DNA of 64,000 bases from Lineus longissimus (Eukaryota; Nemertea; Pilidiophora; Heteronemertea; Lineidae), in contig NC_088312.1 of NCBI RefSeq assembly GCF_910592395.1, forward strand, positions 16,313,292 through 16,377,291, in the 5' to 3' direction. Below, in pieces: positions 44,878-55,090 of the stretch (positions are counted from its first letter, which is position 1; each line of letters opens with the position of its first letter). The translations under genes and the position numbers were made by a program. The notes beneath the pieces were generated by a model. The model searched no databases. It was given only the letters and a program-made list of their open reading frames with translations, and was not told where the DNA came from.

Positions 44878-47800
44878 TCATAGATAATTAGAGATCCATT
44901 CTTTAATTCTTGAAGAAGAGGGAAAGCATATGTGTCATCAGGATCCAAGTCGTACTTGACCAGATACTCAGTTTTTATCACATTGGTGTCACTTTCCTCC
45001 TCAACTTGAACTACAGTGGCAGAGAACCACTCGAATGGTTCGCCAGGTGAATCGCGAGTTTTATGGCTGATCTTCTTGCCCTCAAGCTTGGTAGGATCTT
45101 GCAGATACAACGGCAGCTTTTCTTTATTGAGTTCGGTTATTCTTTTGTGGCGTTGTTCGGCTAATCTGGCATGAAGCTTCGACTTTTGTACGGCCATTGT
45201 TTCTTCCCGTGCGGCGGGGCTCGTTATGGTATAAGGAGTATCGGGCTCCACATACTCAAAATTTGCATTCAATTCTAGAACTTCTAATAAGTTCTTTTTT
45301 AACTCGTTTACAGTCAAGGGTTTGGAATTCCGAGTCTGGTAAAACAACTTTGCCTCACCCTTACATTTTATAACCTTTTTACGGTACTTCAACTGAGCAA
45401 TCAGCGCATCATTTGCTTTTTTTTCAGATGTTTCTGTGAATTCATCTACCATTTGGTCTACCTGCTCTTTCGTCGTCCAAACCATTCCATAATTTGCGAG
45501 GTCATTCGTTAGTTTGATGCTATCATCCTGTGCCTTCATCTCACCAGCATCCTTCTTCTCTTTCCTACTCATCAAGATTTTAATCTTTTCCCTCCGAATC
45601 TGCTCTTTCCTCTCCCTATATTTCCGCCGAATATCAGGAAGCTGCTTTCTTGCCTCATCCCAGATTTGTACCTTTTCACCATCAGTTTTACTACCAAGCC
45701 ACTCTGATGTTTTATTGGCAGTCCAAAGGATCATTGTCTCATACAGGTCAGTATTTGCGGCGGGTTTTAGGCGGATTAGATAATCAAGGACAGCGAAGTC
45801 CCTCTCTGACACGATATTTGTCTTTGGTACTGATGCAGCTTGCTTGCGGAGAGCAACTGTGAGAGAGCCATCACTGTGCTTACCACCTGGCAGATGATCT
45901 TTTGCTTGTCTCTCCAATATAAGTAAGAGAGATGAGCACATTAACTCTAACGCTTGCTGTGTCAACAAGTCCATTTGAACACTCGAGTTTTCGAAAAGGC
46001 TCCAGTACACCTCATCTTTTATCGGTGGAATATCATCGAAAATCACGAACTGTTGCAAAAGAGGAGATGTATCTTCACAGAATCTTTCCAAGCACTTCTG
46101 GAGCTGCTCCAGGTACGGATTAGTGGAAAGAATGTTGCCACCCTTCTTTAACATGCCTTCAAATGGTTGGGTCACAAGCTTGAACAGTATGCCCAGCGCA
46201 CACATACCAGCAATATTGGGCACTTTGTCCAGGTCTTCTTGGACAGAATTAACAAGTCTGTTTCCCTTACCATAAACAACGAAGAACTCGGATATATCAT
46301 TGCGATGATGATACAGAGCGGCGGCATTCTCGTACATGATGTTAAACCGGTTGCCTTCAAACGCAGAGATGTGGCTCTTTCTGCCATTTACAGTCAAGAA
46401 CGGTTGAAAATAGCTAGCTATCCCAGCTTCATCGGAGCCGCGAGGGTGGAGCAATTTCACCGAGGTTCTAATAGAGCGCACTGGACCAGATTCAGCAGTT
46501 TGAATTGCAGCTCCCAAGTCGGGCATTTTGTCATAGGCCAGCTCTTCAAAAACATGCAGGGTCTTATCACACTCACCTGCAAAGTTCACCAGCATGTGCA
46601 TTTTGCAGTAGAAGTTGCCCAACTTGATGACTTCATCTTTGCTTTCCCTCGGTAGTGAATCCCAGTTGTCAATGACACTTGGTAACAACTTGTCACAGAT
46701 AGTAGCAAATTTCGCATTAAACAACGGATTGGCGGCACCTTGATCGGACATGGTGTTCTTAAAAGAAGTCATGATCTCTGCTACTCTCTTCAAACACTCT
46801 GGCTCAGATCTTTTCACTTGTAAGCAAATGTCGGACACTATAGATATGAAGTTATCCAATGTGTCTTGGGCAGAACCAGTTGCTTGTTCACGCAGGCCGA
46901 GAGATAATGTCTTACCTTCCAAAGTGGTAGCCTGGAAGTTTTGATACTTCTTTGAGAATTTAGTTGTACAATCACCATGCAAAGTGTGACCAATATTTTG
47001 CAATGGGTCAATGCAAGAAGACTCAGCTAACTCGTCCTCAAGTTGCTGGTTGATGACAACTTTTGCTTCACCAAGGATTTGCTGCATGACACCAATTGAT
47101 GGTTCGCGGCCAAGCTTTTTACCGGCAAGTTTTAAAGCGCTATTGATCCACTTGGAGACATTGCGAAGACTCACCTTGCAATCTGTGACCAAGATGACAA
47201 TACATTCACCGAGGGCATCTTTGAATTTGCCATTTTCAAAGACTTCAACCAGTTGTTCTTGGTCTTCTAGTAGAGCCACAGCGCGATGTAGCTCTCTATT
47301 GGCTATCTCCAAGTCTTTCTTTTTATCAATGAGTTTTAAAATAACTTCATTGTCTCTTACCTGAACTTCAGAAGGACAGGCGACCTTCAATTCTCTGGTA
47401 AGCTTGAATATTCTTGAGCGCAGCTTGGAAATTTCGGATTCATGCTCAACAATCTTGGACTTGGATTGCCCAAGGACCGATTCCTTCTCCATCAGAAAAC
47501 TTTCCTTCTCTGCAACTTGACGGCGCAGTGTGTCAATAATATGCTTCTGTTGTTCTAATTGGCTTTTACAATTATCAAGAGAAATAATGCGGCGGGACAG
47601 CTTTTTTAAGGCAAGATTTTTTTCTGACAAATACCTATCCTTTGATTCTTTGTTTTTGGCACTCTGGTATTTCAAGGATAGGAGGGTTTGATTTTCAGTC
47701 AGAATTTCAAAATTTTGCGCTCTCACTTCAGTGTGATGGACTGACAATGCATTGAACTTCGAAGACAAGTTCTCCCTTTCCGCTTGGGACTTAAGCTTAA

Positions 47801-48068
47801 CTGCTAGCGCCTGATCACGAGCAGCTTCAAGTTGGATGACTTCTAATTCTTTCATAGATTGATCTTGTTCCATTTCTTTCAATTTTCTTTTCAAACCCCT
47901 AACCTGAATAGCATTCTGTCGGTTACGATTACGAATGCAGTCACCGTTTGCATCGGTACCTGCAGGCCTACTTACAGAAGCCGTAGGTTCAATGCCTTTG
48001 GCGACAGGGACGGCAAACAATCTCGCAAAAAACTCATCCTTGTCCTTCTTGTTTTTGACTATTTTCAT
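44874..48068 (-). CDS. Large transposase-like protein: coiled coil, D-D-CxxH core, Tudor-like end
   Basis: A continuous, intronless frame of 1,064 codons. Residues ~50-275 are charged and heptad-like, probably a long coiled coil. HGDCTTKFSKKYQNF (D366) followed by SLGLREQATGSAQ resembles the first strand of an RNase H-like transposase. MSDQGAANPLFN (D442) would be the second acidic residue, and NFYCKMHMLVNFA (C488, H491) is the C-x-x-H motif that follows it in hAT, P and Kolobok-like enzymes. GNRFNIMYENAAALY (572-586) and CALGILFKLVTQPF are also conserved-looking. The third acidic residue is uncertain (candidates E754 or E777). The last ~70 residues (EWFSATVVQV, LVKYDLDPDD) look like a small Tudor/chromo-type beta barrel. 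It is probably the enzyme that moves the enclosing element, which is inference. An in-frame upstream segment (48,087-48,263) may be its real N-terminus. Confidence 0.8.
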   Translation of the reverse strand: MKIVKNKKDKDEFFARLFAVPVAKGIEPTASVSRPAGTDANGDCIRNRNRQNAIQVRGLKRKLKEMEQDQSMKELEVIQLEAARDQALAVKLKSQAERENLSSKFNALSVHHTEVRAQNFEILTENQTLLSLKYQSAKNKESKDRYLSEKNLALKKLSRRIISLDNCKSQLEQQKHIIDTLRRQVAEKESFLMEKESVLGQSKSKIVEHESEISKLRSRIFKLTRELKVACPSEVQVRDNEVILKLIDKKKDLEIANRELHRAVALLEDQEQLVEVFENGKFKDALGECIVILVTDCKVSLRNVSKWINSALKLAGKKLGREPSIGVMQQILGEAKVVINQQLEDELAESSCIDPLQNIGHTLHGDCTTKFSKKYQNFQATTLEGKTLSLGLREQATGSAQDTLDNFISIVSDICLQVKRSEPECLKRVAEIMTSFKNTMSDQGAANPLFNAKFATICDKLLPSVIDNWDSLPRESKDEVIKLGNFYCKMHMLVNFAGECDKTLHVFEELAYDKMPDLGAAIQTAESGPVRSIRTSVKLLHPRGSDEAGIASYFQPFLTVNGRKSHISAFEGNRFNIMYENAAALYHHRNDISEFFVVYGKGNRLVNSVQEDLDKVPNIAGMCALGILFKLVTQPFEGMLKKGGNILSTNPYLEQLQKCLERFCEDTSPLLQQFVIFDDIPPIKDEVYWSLFENSSVQMDLLTQQALELMCSSLLLILERQAKDHLPGGKHSDGSLTVALRKQAASVPKTNIVSERDFAVLDYLIRLKPAANTDLYETMILWTANKTSEWLGSKTDGEKVQIWDEARKQLPDIRRKYRERKEQIRREKIKILMSRKEKKDAGEMKAQDDSIKLTNDLANYGMVWTTKEQVDQMVDEFTETSEKKANDALIAQLKYRKKVIKCKGEAKLFYQTRNSKPLTVNELKKNLLEVLELNANFEYVEPDTPYTITSPAAREETMAVQKSKLHARLAEQRHKRITELNKEKLPLYLQDPTKLEGKKISHKTRDSPGEPFEWFSATVVQVEEESDTNVIKTEYLVKYDLDPDDTYAFPLLQELKNGSLIIYE

Positions 48069-48086
48069 GCGAAAGTCAAATTCTAC

Positions 48087-48263
48087 TTACCGTATTTTAC
48101 TAGAAAGAGTTCTTGATTTGGAGTCATCGGTGCAGTACGATTTAAATTGAGGATACGCCTCAGTAAAGAGCGCCACAAGTGTTATATAACCATTTGGTCT
48201 TTGCCTGTCACCAGAGGAGTTCCAACGCTCCCAAATCTTATATGCTTCACCATAGGTAGCCAT
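48087..48263 (-). pseudogene. Probable N-terminus of the transposase-like protein, cut off by one stop
   Basis: From the ATG at 48,263 a frame reads MATYGEAYKIWERWNSSG and then ITLVALFTEAYPQFKSYCTD, ending SSKIR at a TAA (48,087-48,089). It is in exactly the same frame as the 1,064-codon gene whose ATG is at 48,068, and only six sense codons separate them. The simplest view is one gene of about 1,130 codons with a single nonsense codon. An alternative is splicing, because the stop lies in CGGTAAGT, a good donor sequence. However, no downstream AG close by restores the frame. Confidence 0.6.
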
Positions 48264-49245
48264 GACCAATATTAGAGAGAAGAGTAGCTGAAGAGAGGAG
48301 ATGACAGATGAGAAAAGCAACAGATAACAGATATTTCAATACAATATGAATAGGACAAGAGAGGAAGTGAAGAAAAAATACAATTACAATTTTTTCACTG
48401 AATTTTCGCTACAAAAGCTAAATATTCACAACAGTCAAACGTAAGAAGTGTCCAGAAGGGACTTGGGTAACTGTCACTAGCTAAAAAAAGATTGAAAAAC
48501 CTTCAAAACCTTACAGAAACCTTCCCAAACGATATCAAAACATTGGAAACAGCTGACCAGAGAAGCTTAATTTAATTGACGAAGTACCCGGATGTTGAGA
48601 AAAATGGCCGTGCGCTCCACGCGGCAGGGTTGGAACTAATTTAGATTTTAAAATTGTTTTTTCCGCGGGAACTTTCAAACTTTTTTTTTAAAAACTGTTC
48701 ACGATATCAATAATGACCTCTTAATTCTTCTTATTATCACTTCTATGAAGTTTCATGCAGGACGAACATATGATTATACGAGCTACCAAAACTTAGAAAC
48801 GTCTAAAATCGGGAAATATTGAGCAAAATCGGTACAAGTTTCTGCCAACCTCAAAAGTTTGACAAGCAGAGGTCATTTCCGTTGAAATAATTTATAAAGG
48901 TCACGTACCCATTAGCGGAAAAGGCGCCAAAGTTTTGAGTAGCAAGTGACAGGTAGCCACGCCCCCATGCCGCGCTTATTTGCATATCATTATGGCGGTC
49001 GCAAAGATCGAAGCCGCGGCGAAAGTTGTGCGTAATTTGTAATTTCTCAGCAAATAGTGAATGAATTTCGTTGAAATTTGAAAGAATGAAAGATTAGATA
49101 CCTGGTTACCTTGGGTCTTCTTGGTTTCTTCATACATCAACAATAAAACGCCGAAATTAATCGATCTTCTACAATTAGGTGAAATTTTTTGAGTCATTTT
49201 TCGTGCATGACGCTAAAATTCGCCGACGGGACATGAAAAGTCACG
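48264..49245 (-). other. Upstream non-coding part of the 7.6 kb transposon
   Basis: This is the presumed promoter and leader of the transposase gene. A 73-codon minus frame (48,976-49,197) starts 49 bp inside the right tip and contains CCCAAGGTAACC and CCAGGTATCT, possible donors for a leader intron. No TATA-like box can be assigned with confidence. Confidence 0.4.
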
Positions 49246-49268
49246 TGACCTGAACACCCTACTTATAC

Positions 49269-49534
49269 TAGTGTCATGCTCGACCTTAGGTTGAGTTAAA
49301 ATTCCTACCCCTTTACTGTCGCGCTCGACCATGGGTTGAGAGAGAGGGAAATGCCTCAGAAAATAAATTATCCACGGCACAATTGGAATCCTTTATGTTT
49401 AGTTTATCTGCCAGTGTAAAGACGGCACTGCGTCTGATCATTGATACCAGGAAACCAAATTGTTTCTACATGAAAATTTCCCGCAATTTGCAACTGAAAG
49501 TCAAGCACCTTTTCAGAAGAGGTCAGGCAAGGGG
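49269..49534. other. Host flank, no gene recognised
   Basis: Sequence continuing the left flank across the insertion (CCCTTATAC then TAGTGTCATGCTCGACC). No gene or repeat is seen. Confidence 0.4.
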
Positions 49535-50493
49535 TATGGTGATGTAAGAGACGTCATCATGCCTCATGTCACAATCAAGTAAGAGACCGTATTGTCGCCT
49601 GAATGGTATGAGACAAGAGGGTGATGTCACAATCAAGTAAGTGACCACATTGTAGCCTGGTTGATATGAGAGTAGAGAGGGTGATGTTAGAGACAGCATT
49701 ATGCCTCATGTCACAATCTAGAGACTGCATTGTAGCCTTATGGGAGGGAATAGGGCAGTGTCAAAAGAACTAATCTAAACTCGAGGTAATGAAGGAGAGA
49801 TTTGCACTGACGTACTTTATGACCTTCTGCCCTACTTTAAGACTCTTATAGCTAAAGTAGTCATGTTTGGTATCGAACTAAAGATATTGAACAGTAGGTT
49901 TGTGCTAACCCATTTTCTTTACCAACTTACCTACTTGGAGACGGTTACAGCGAAAGGTGTCATCCGTGTTTGATATCAAACTAAAAGTGTTTTAAGAGTA
50001 GGTTTACCCTGATCTACTTTTATGACTCACTAAACAACTTGAACACCGTTAGAGGAAGGCAGTCGCATTACTGGTAGCAAACTAAAGGTACTGAAAGAGC
50101 AGTTTTGTGCTGGCCTGCTTAAACACAGTTTGAGCAAAGGCACTGAAGGTATTGAAGAGCGGATTTGACAAATTGGATGGGGATGGGGCCAAATTCATTA
50201 GACGTGTGTAACTTCTCCCTGATTAGTTATAGGGCCTATTTATATTCTGTAAAGATTTACATGAAAGACCTGAATCTGTCTTCAGTAGTTAAATGCTGTT
50301 TTAAGCTAAACGCCCTTCATGAATTTGGCCCCATTTGTCTAAGCTTGATTACATCTAGTCTGTCCACATCTCCCTATCTAGCATAAAGCTACATTCTGGT
50401 ACTCGCATATATTTGCTACATTTTCTTGTCATTCATCTCATTCCTTGCTATTAAATTCCGCCAGCGTAGCTATTCAGGCCGCCAGGCCTCTAG
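49535..50493 (+). mobile_element. Dispersed repeat with Helitron-like 3' end, copy 2
   Basis: From 49,685 it matches 22,510-23,387. The first part has a short unit (GTCACAATCAAGTAAG and variants at 49,567, 49,626, 49,710). The 3' end is AGGCCGCCAGGCCT, a hairpin, then CTAG before T, which fits a Helitron terminus. No gene is seen. Confidence 0.62.
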
Positions 50494-51240
50494 TATATTT
50501 TACCAACATTTCAATAAGACCTAAATATACTGATGACTTCAAATTTATTTATGACGGAAGACAACACCACAAGGATTCAAACTACACATTTTTCGAGATG
50601 GCCCGAGTACGATAGGGACATTCAACGCTCTGATTGTTACATTTTCAATCATATCAATGAACTTCCGTGATCTTGATCATGAACACTTCCTTACCTTAAC
50701 CGTTATCAATTAACCTTTATTAGTGCCTAATCAGTTGTTGTTGATCATATATTATAAAACCTGGCAAGCATGATTAAAAGGTTTTCTCATCATGTTTTAC
50801 ATGGATGATTAACAGCTGCATTTCCACGTGTTCGGTGACCACATCACAGATGAGCGAGGGAGAGGAGCTGAGCTTCACTCGTACTCATAGAACCTGATAA
50901 ACACCTTGCACCTCCCATCCAACATCAGTGCTCATCGCGCGGTCATCAAAAGAACCAGTCAATTCTAGTATTTCATTCTTTTTCACTCTAATACTTTACT
51001 CAAAATAGATTGAATAAAGAAAACAGTATGTGGCAGTTGGTTTACAAAAATATCAGTGTATCTGTTAAGTTTTTACTCGCTATCAATATGCGCTAAGAAA
51101 ATTGCACCCCTTGGACTTGGTCCTCACCTTGCACTTTGAAACCAGTTGGTTTTTCCTGATGTAAAGGTCAAGACCGCAATTACTGGTTGTCCCAGTTTAG
51201 GCTAGACCATGTTTGTCACAACCAACCTACACTTCGTAAG
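50494..51240. other. No gene recognised
   Basis: AT-rich DNA with no domain, splice-framed exon or paired repeat. Confidence 0.4.
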
Positions 51241-51812
51241 AAATGATTTTGAAGGTCCAGACTGTTTCTTGTTGTGGCCATGCATCTACTGGGCTAGATT
51301 GTTTCAACCTGCACTTCAAAGGATATGATGTAAAGGTCCAGACTGCCTTAACTGCTTGCCCTAAGGTTGTGACCATTCATCAACTGGACTGGTTTTTCAC
51401 AACCTGCACTTCAAAGAAATTGATACAAAGGTCCAGACTGCATTTGCTAGTTGTCCTAGGTTGTTGCCATGTATCTAATGGACTGGTTCGTCTCAAGCTG
51501 AACTTCAACGGATTCGATGTAATGGTCCAGACTGCAGTTACTGGTTGTCTACTGGCTTGTGACCATGCATCTACTGGGTTGTGACTGTCAAAGGAAACCA
51601 TCACAACTAGTAAGATTTACCCTCTAATACAGCCTTCAGCTTGTAATCGCACGCGTTAGTTTATATGTACAATCAGGACCAAGCAAAGCTCCTCTTCGAT
51701 TTTTTTTATTTGGCATTTTTAGCTCAGTTTTGTGATGCAATATTCATATAAACTGCCCCAGGAAAGAAAACTGAACATCTCTACATTAAGCTGAGCGCCA
51801 GGCCCATCGGCC
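51241..51812 (+). repeat. Tandem-unit dispersed element with hairpin end
   Basis: Units of 80-95 bp containing AAGGTCCAGACTG and TTGTGACCATGCATCTACTG recur at 51,254, 51,335, 51,430 and 51,524. The end AGCGCCAGGCCCATCGGCCT is a hairpin followed by CTTG. Relatives are at 53,990-54,200 and 54,780-55,090, the last ending AGCGCCAGGCCATTGG. No gene is seen. It is probably a non-autonomous rolling-circle or similar element. Confidence 0.6.
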
Positions 51813-51859
51813 TCTTGTTCATTATTATGCTGTTATTCTGCAGGTTCAGTGAATCGTTC

Positions 51860-52070
51860 AGTCAGAATGTCATGACAAAGGTGTCAGTTGTCAGTCTCGG
51901 AAATATCTCACACATGGCAAACATTGTTTCCATTTTGCATCTGTTTTGTGAACATAATGAAGGCTCCCACCCTGCAATTCTCTGATAAACTACTGCCCAT
52001 ACCATATCATATACCCATATCTCACTTACGGAAAACCTTGTTTCCATTTTGCCTCGATTTTGTTATCATA
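51860..52070 (+). repeat. Short tandem-type dispersed repeat
   Basis: TTTCCATTTTGCATCTGTTT and CTGCAATTCTCTGATAAAC recur here and two to three times at 52,690-52,900, ending in both places with ACTACTGCCCATACCAT. No coding function is visible in the overlapping frames. Confidence 0.6.
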
Positions 52071-53040
52071 ACCCAATAGAGCCATTGCCGCCCTGAACCG
52101 CCGTGCTACGAGCCGCGCTATCGATGATGTCCGTTAAAACAACTGGAATACCCCACTATGGAATCCGCGGCTACATCTTTAGGCACTGTGCTATCCAAAT
52201 ATGGAATAAAATATGTGGCTTTCTATATTCTTGATTTCAGGGAATCACATGGGGAAATCACGATGGGGAATCCCCGGATTGCAGGCCTTATGTTTTTTAT
52301 GCAGCAAGATAGCCACTTGCATCTTTCTTCAACGATCGAGTGAGTTTGGCTCCGGGATGGCGAGGAATTAACGATGATTGGATCAAATTATTTACAATTT
52401 TGATAACTTTGACGATGATTTAGGACCTCTAGATGATTGGGAATCTGATATTGATGTCCTGGTCAGAAGTCAAGGTCGAAGGTCACCAAAAGTTAACCCC
52501 CACGAAAATTTTTGCAAATCTGAATTCTTTAGGTTATTAGCTTTCATATAAATATAACTTGTATTACATGGTTTTGAATTCCAACAATGCATAAAGATCA
52601 TTGAAATATTTATGTCTGAATTGGTGAAATTCTCAAAAAAATAGGCAGTTACAGATGGAATGTGCCAAAAATTAGGTGGCTCTGTTGGGATAATGAAGGC
52701 TTCCAGCGTGCAATTTTCTGGTAAATATCTCGCTTGTGGCAAACACTGTTTCCATTTTGCATCTGTTTTGTTAACATAGTGAAGGCTTCCAGCCTGCAAT
52801 TCTCTGATACACACTATTTCCATTTTGCATCTGTGTTGTGAACATAATGAAGGCTTCCCCCCTGCAATTCTCTGATTAACTACTGCCCATACCATGCACT
52901 TAAAAGCTGTGGTACACGAACTGTCCCTAATGATGGAAATTGCAGTTAAAATCAGTCAAATTATTTCAATAGAAGGACTCCTATATTCCTTATAGTCTAA
53001 CTGTGTGTTCCAGGTATTGGAGCATAAGTTTGCACAAACA
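52071..53040. other. No gene recognised; second copy of the repeat above
   Basis: The repeat copy occupies about 52,690-52,900. The rest has no domain or exon signal that I can support. Confidence 0.4.
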
Positions 53041-53400
53041 TAATTGCTTAAGGTATTGATGCTGCACTGGAGTAATTGGTTTTCCACCTAAACCGCGAGG
53101 GTGGAGCTAAAATTTAGACCTAAACCAAGGCATAGCCGAGGTTTTGGCCCATATTTTAGCTCCACCAGAGCGGTTTTGGTGAGACAATCAATACCGACAG
53201 TGAGGTATCAATTTCTGTTCTAATTTTAAGTAAAATATCTCAAATTAAATAACGAATAATGTGGTTTAAATGATTCTGAAAAGCTTCCATTTTTTGCACC
53301 ATCCCAAGCAAAACGAGGCTTATTTGCGCATAGTGCATTTACACTGTAATGTGTGGTTTATTCTAAACCCAGTTAAATAGGTCTCCCCATTGGCTGAATG
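53041..53400. repeat. Dispersed repeat with internal inverted repeat
   Basis: AAACCGCGAGGGTGGAGCTA (53,090) is largely inverse to TTAGCTCCACCAGAGCGGTT (53,155). The second half, through AATACCGACAGTGAG and ATAATGTGGTTT, recurs at 61,720-61,890. Confidence 0.6.
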
Positions 53401-54779
53401 TGAATTGTCATTCTGATAAGTGCAGTAACTCAATATAGTTTCAATTTGTAGTCAAACTGCTTTTCGCCTCTCTCACATGACATGCAGTATATACTTCCTC
53501 ATCAGGGCTAGTAGTTGTTCTCAGGATTTAGAAGGTAACGTTTTTGCTAGTGAAACTTGTTGCCATGTTGCTGCTTAAATACATCATGATGTTCCATTCC
53601 ATGCAAGGGTGCAATATGGCAAGAGGTATGTATATTGCAGCTGGCATGTAAGGCAAAATTGTACAATCATGGCACCTACACTGTAAAAATTCCTTATTAG
53701 CCTAATAATCACTACTAAATGGGTTCAGCTATTTGAGGCACGTATTTTGTGACACAAATCAAGCAAGAACCAGCCAATAGTAGTGATTGCCATTGAATAG
53801 AAGACGAATTATTTTGCAAAAGCCCCCTATTGTCAAAATTTGGAACCTAGTGCTATTTAAGATGCTGTAGTATTGGTTCCAGATTCTTTGTCTTTATTTA
53901 TTCTTGCCAGTACTAACCTAAAAATTGAGTGAATTAAGAAAACAGCATGTCGCAGTTGAGTTGAAAAGATATAATTGCATCTGTTAAGTTTTTACTCTCT
54001 ATCAGTGCTTACTACCAATCATACCCCTTCGATTAAGTCCTGACATTGCATACTGGTTGTCCCTATGCTGTATGCTGTGACCATGTGGACTGCTTTGTCA
54101 CAGCATATTGGTGGAATTGATTTTAACATCAAAACTGCAGTTACTGGTTGGCCCTAGCTTGTGAGCATGCATCTACTGGAATATCTTGACCCTCAATCTA
54201 TTGTAATTGCGAAGCTTTACAGACACCGTGCGTCAATCCCTTGACAAAAAGCACAGCATGCATTTGTATGCAATCTATTTCAAGCTGAAGTTGATCGGCT
54301 ATTACTCACTAATAAATGGCATCACTGTACACACAATGGTAACAAAGTTAGCGTGTTGCCACTGACCATCGCTATTGCTCGATCAGCGGTCTGATATCTT
54401 TGCAAGTGTAGCATTTTTGTGTCTCATTAAAAAACACAATATGCTTTCCGTTGAAACTTACGCAGTGTCTAGAGAAGATTAAAAGGGCAAACCCTGTGAA
54501 GTTATTTTGAAACTAGCGCATGTTAACAGCGCAGTGGCCATGGAAAGTGAGGTCTGTGTGATCGAAAAACGGGTTCTCCATATGCTGCTTTATTTACTAC
54601 ATAGAGATAGTGTACATTGCATACGGCAGAATCAACTCATATTTGGGTGAGCTGCACCGTAAAGTGAGGCGCGCGATATACAAAGAAATGGCACATATTT
54701 CCTCAGTGGTATGGGCGAAGGTAATGGAGGCAATATCGCTGGAAGTTCAGTATGCTACTGGACCAGTTTATGATTGACA
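53401..54779. other. No gene; contains a fragment of the 80-95-bp unit repeat
   Basis: The fragment at about 53,990-54,200 carries GCAGTTACTGGTTG and GAGCATGCATCTACTGG. No coding domain elsewhere. Confidence 0.4.
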
Positions 54780-55090
54780 ACCTTCACTTAAAACAAAAAT
54801 TGCTGTGAAGGTCCCAATTGTATATACATGTACTGGTTGCCCCCAGGTTGTGACCATGTATTAACTGACTGGTTTGTCACAATCTACACTGTAGAGGAAA
54901 TTATATATAAAGGTCCTGACCATATTTATTGGATGTCCCTAGGTTGTGACTATGCATCTTCAGGACTGTTTTGCCTCGAGCTGACTTGGGATGATTACAT
55001 GTTGAGGTCTAAACTGCAGTTAATTGTTGTCAACTGGGTTGTGACGTTTTCTCGGTCCAAGAAATCAGCTAAGCGCCAGGCCATTGGTTC
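54780..55090 (+). repeat. Copy of the 80-95-bp unit element
   Basis: Three units with GGTTGTGACCATG or GGTTGTGACTATGCATC and an end AGCTAAGCGCCAGGCCATTG, matching the end of the copy at 51,241-51,812. Confidence 0.55.

Larger units (their letters stand above)
41664..49268 (-). mobile_element. 7.6 kb DNA transposon carrying a DDE-type transposase and a TatD nuclease
   Basis: The tips TAGGGTGTTCAGGTCA (41,671-41,686) and TGACCTGAACACCCTA (49,246-49,261) are perfect 16-bp inverted repeats. CTTATAC flanks both sides (41,664-41,670 and 49,262-49,268) as a 7-bp target duplication. Two genes are on the minus strand: a transposase-like protein of at least 1,064 residues (44,874-48,068, probably beginning at 48,263) and a TATDN2-like nuclease (43,756-44,508 plus upstream codons). 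About 2 kb of non-coding sequence lies on the left and 1 kb on the right. The intact tips and duplication and the long open frame suggest recent insertion. I cannot place it in a named superfamily: 7-bp duplications occur in several groups. Confidence 0.88.

Noticed and set aside
46167-46655. Plus-strand frame of 162 codons opposite the transposase gene.
   Set aside because: It is the antisense shadow of the 1,064-codon minus-strand frame, with no domain of its own.
48976-49197. 73-codon minus-strand frame next to the right tip as a separate transposon gene.
   Set aside because: No recognisable domain, and donor-like sequences inside suggest leader or intron. Kept only as part of the upstream region.
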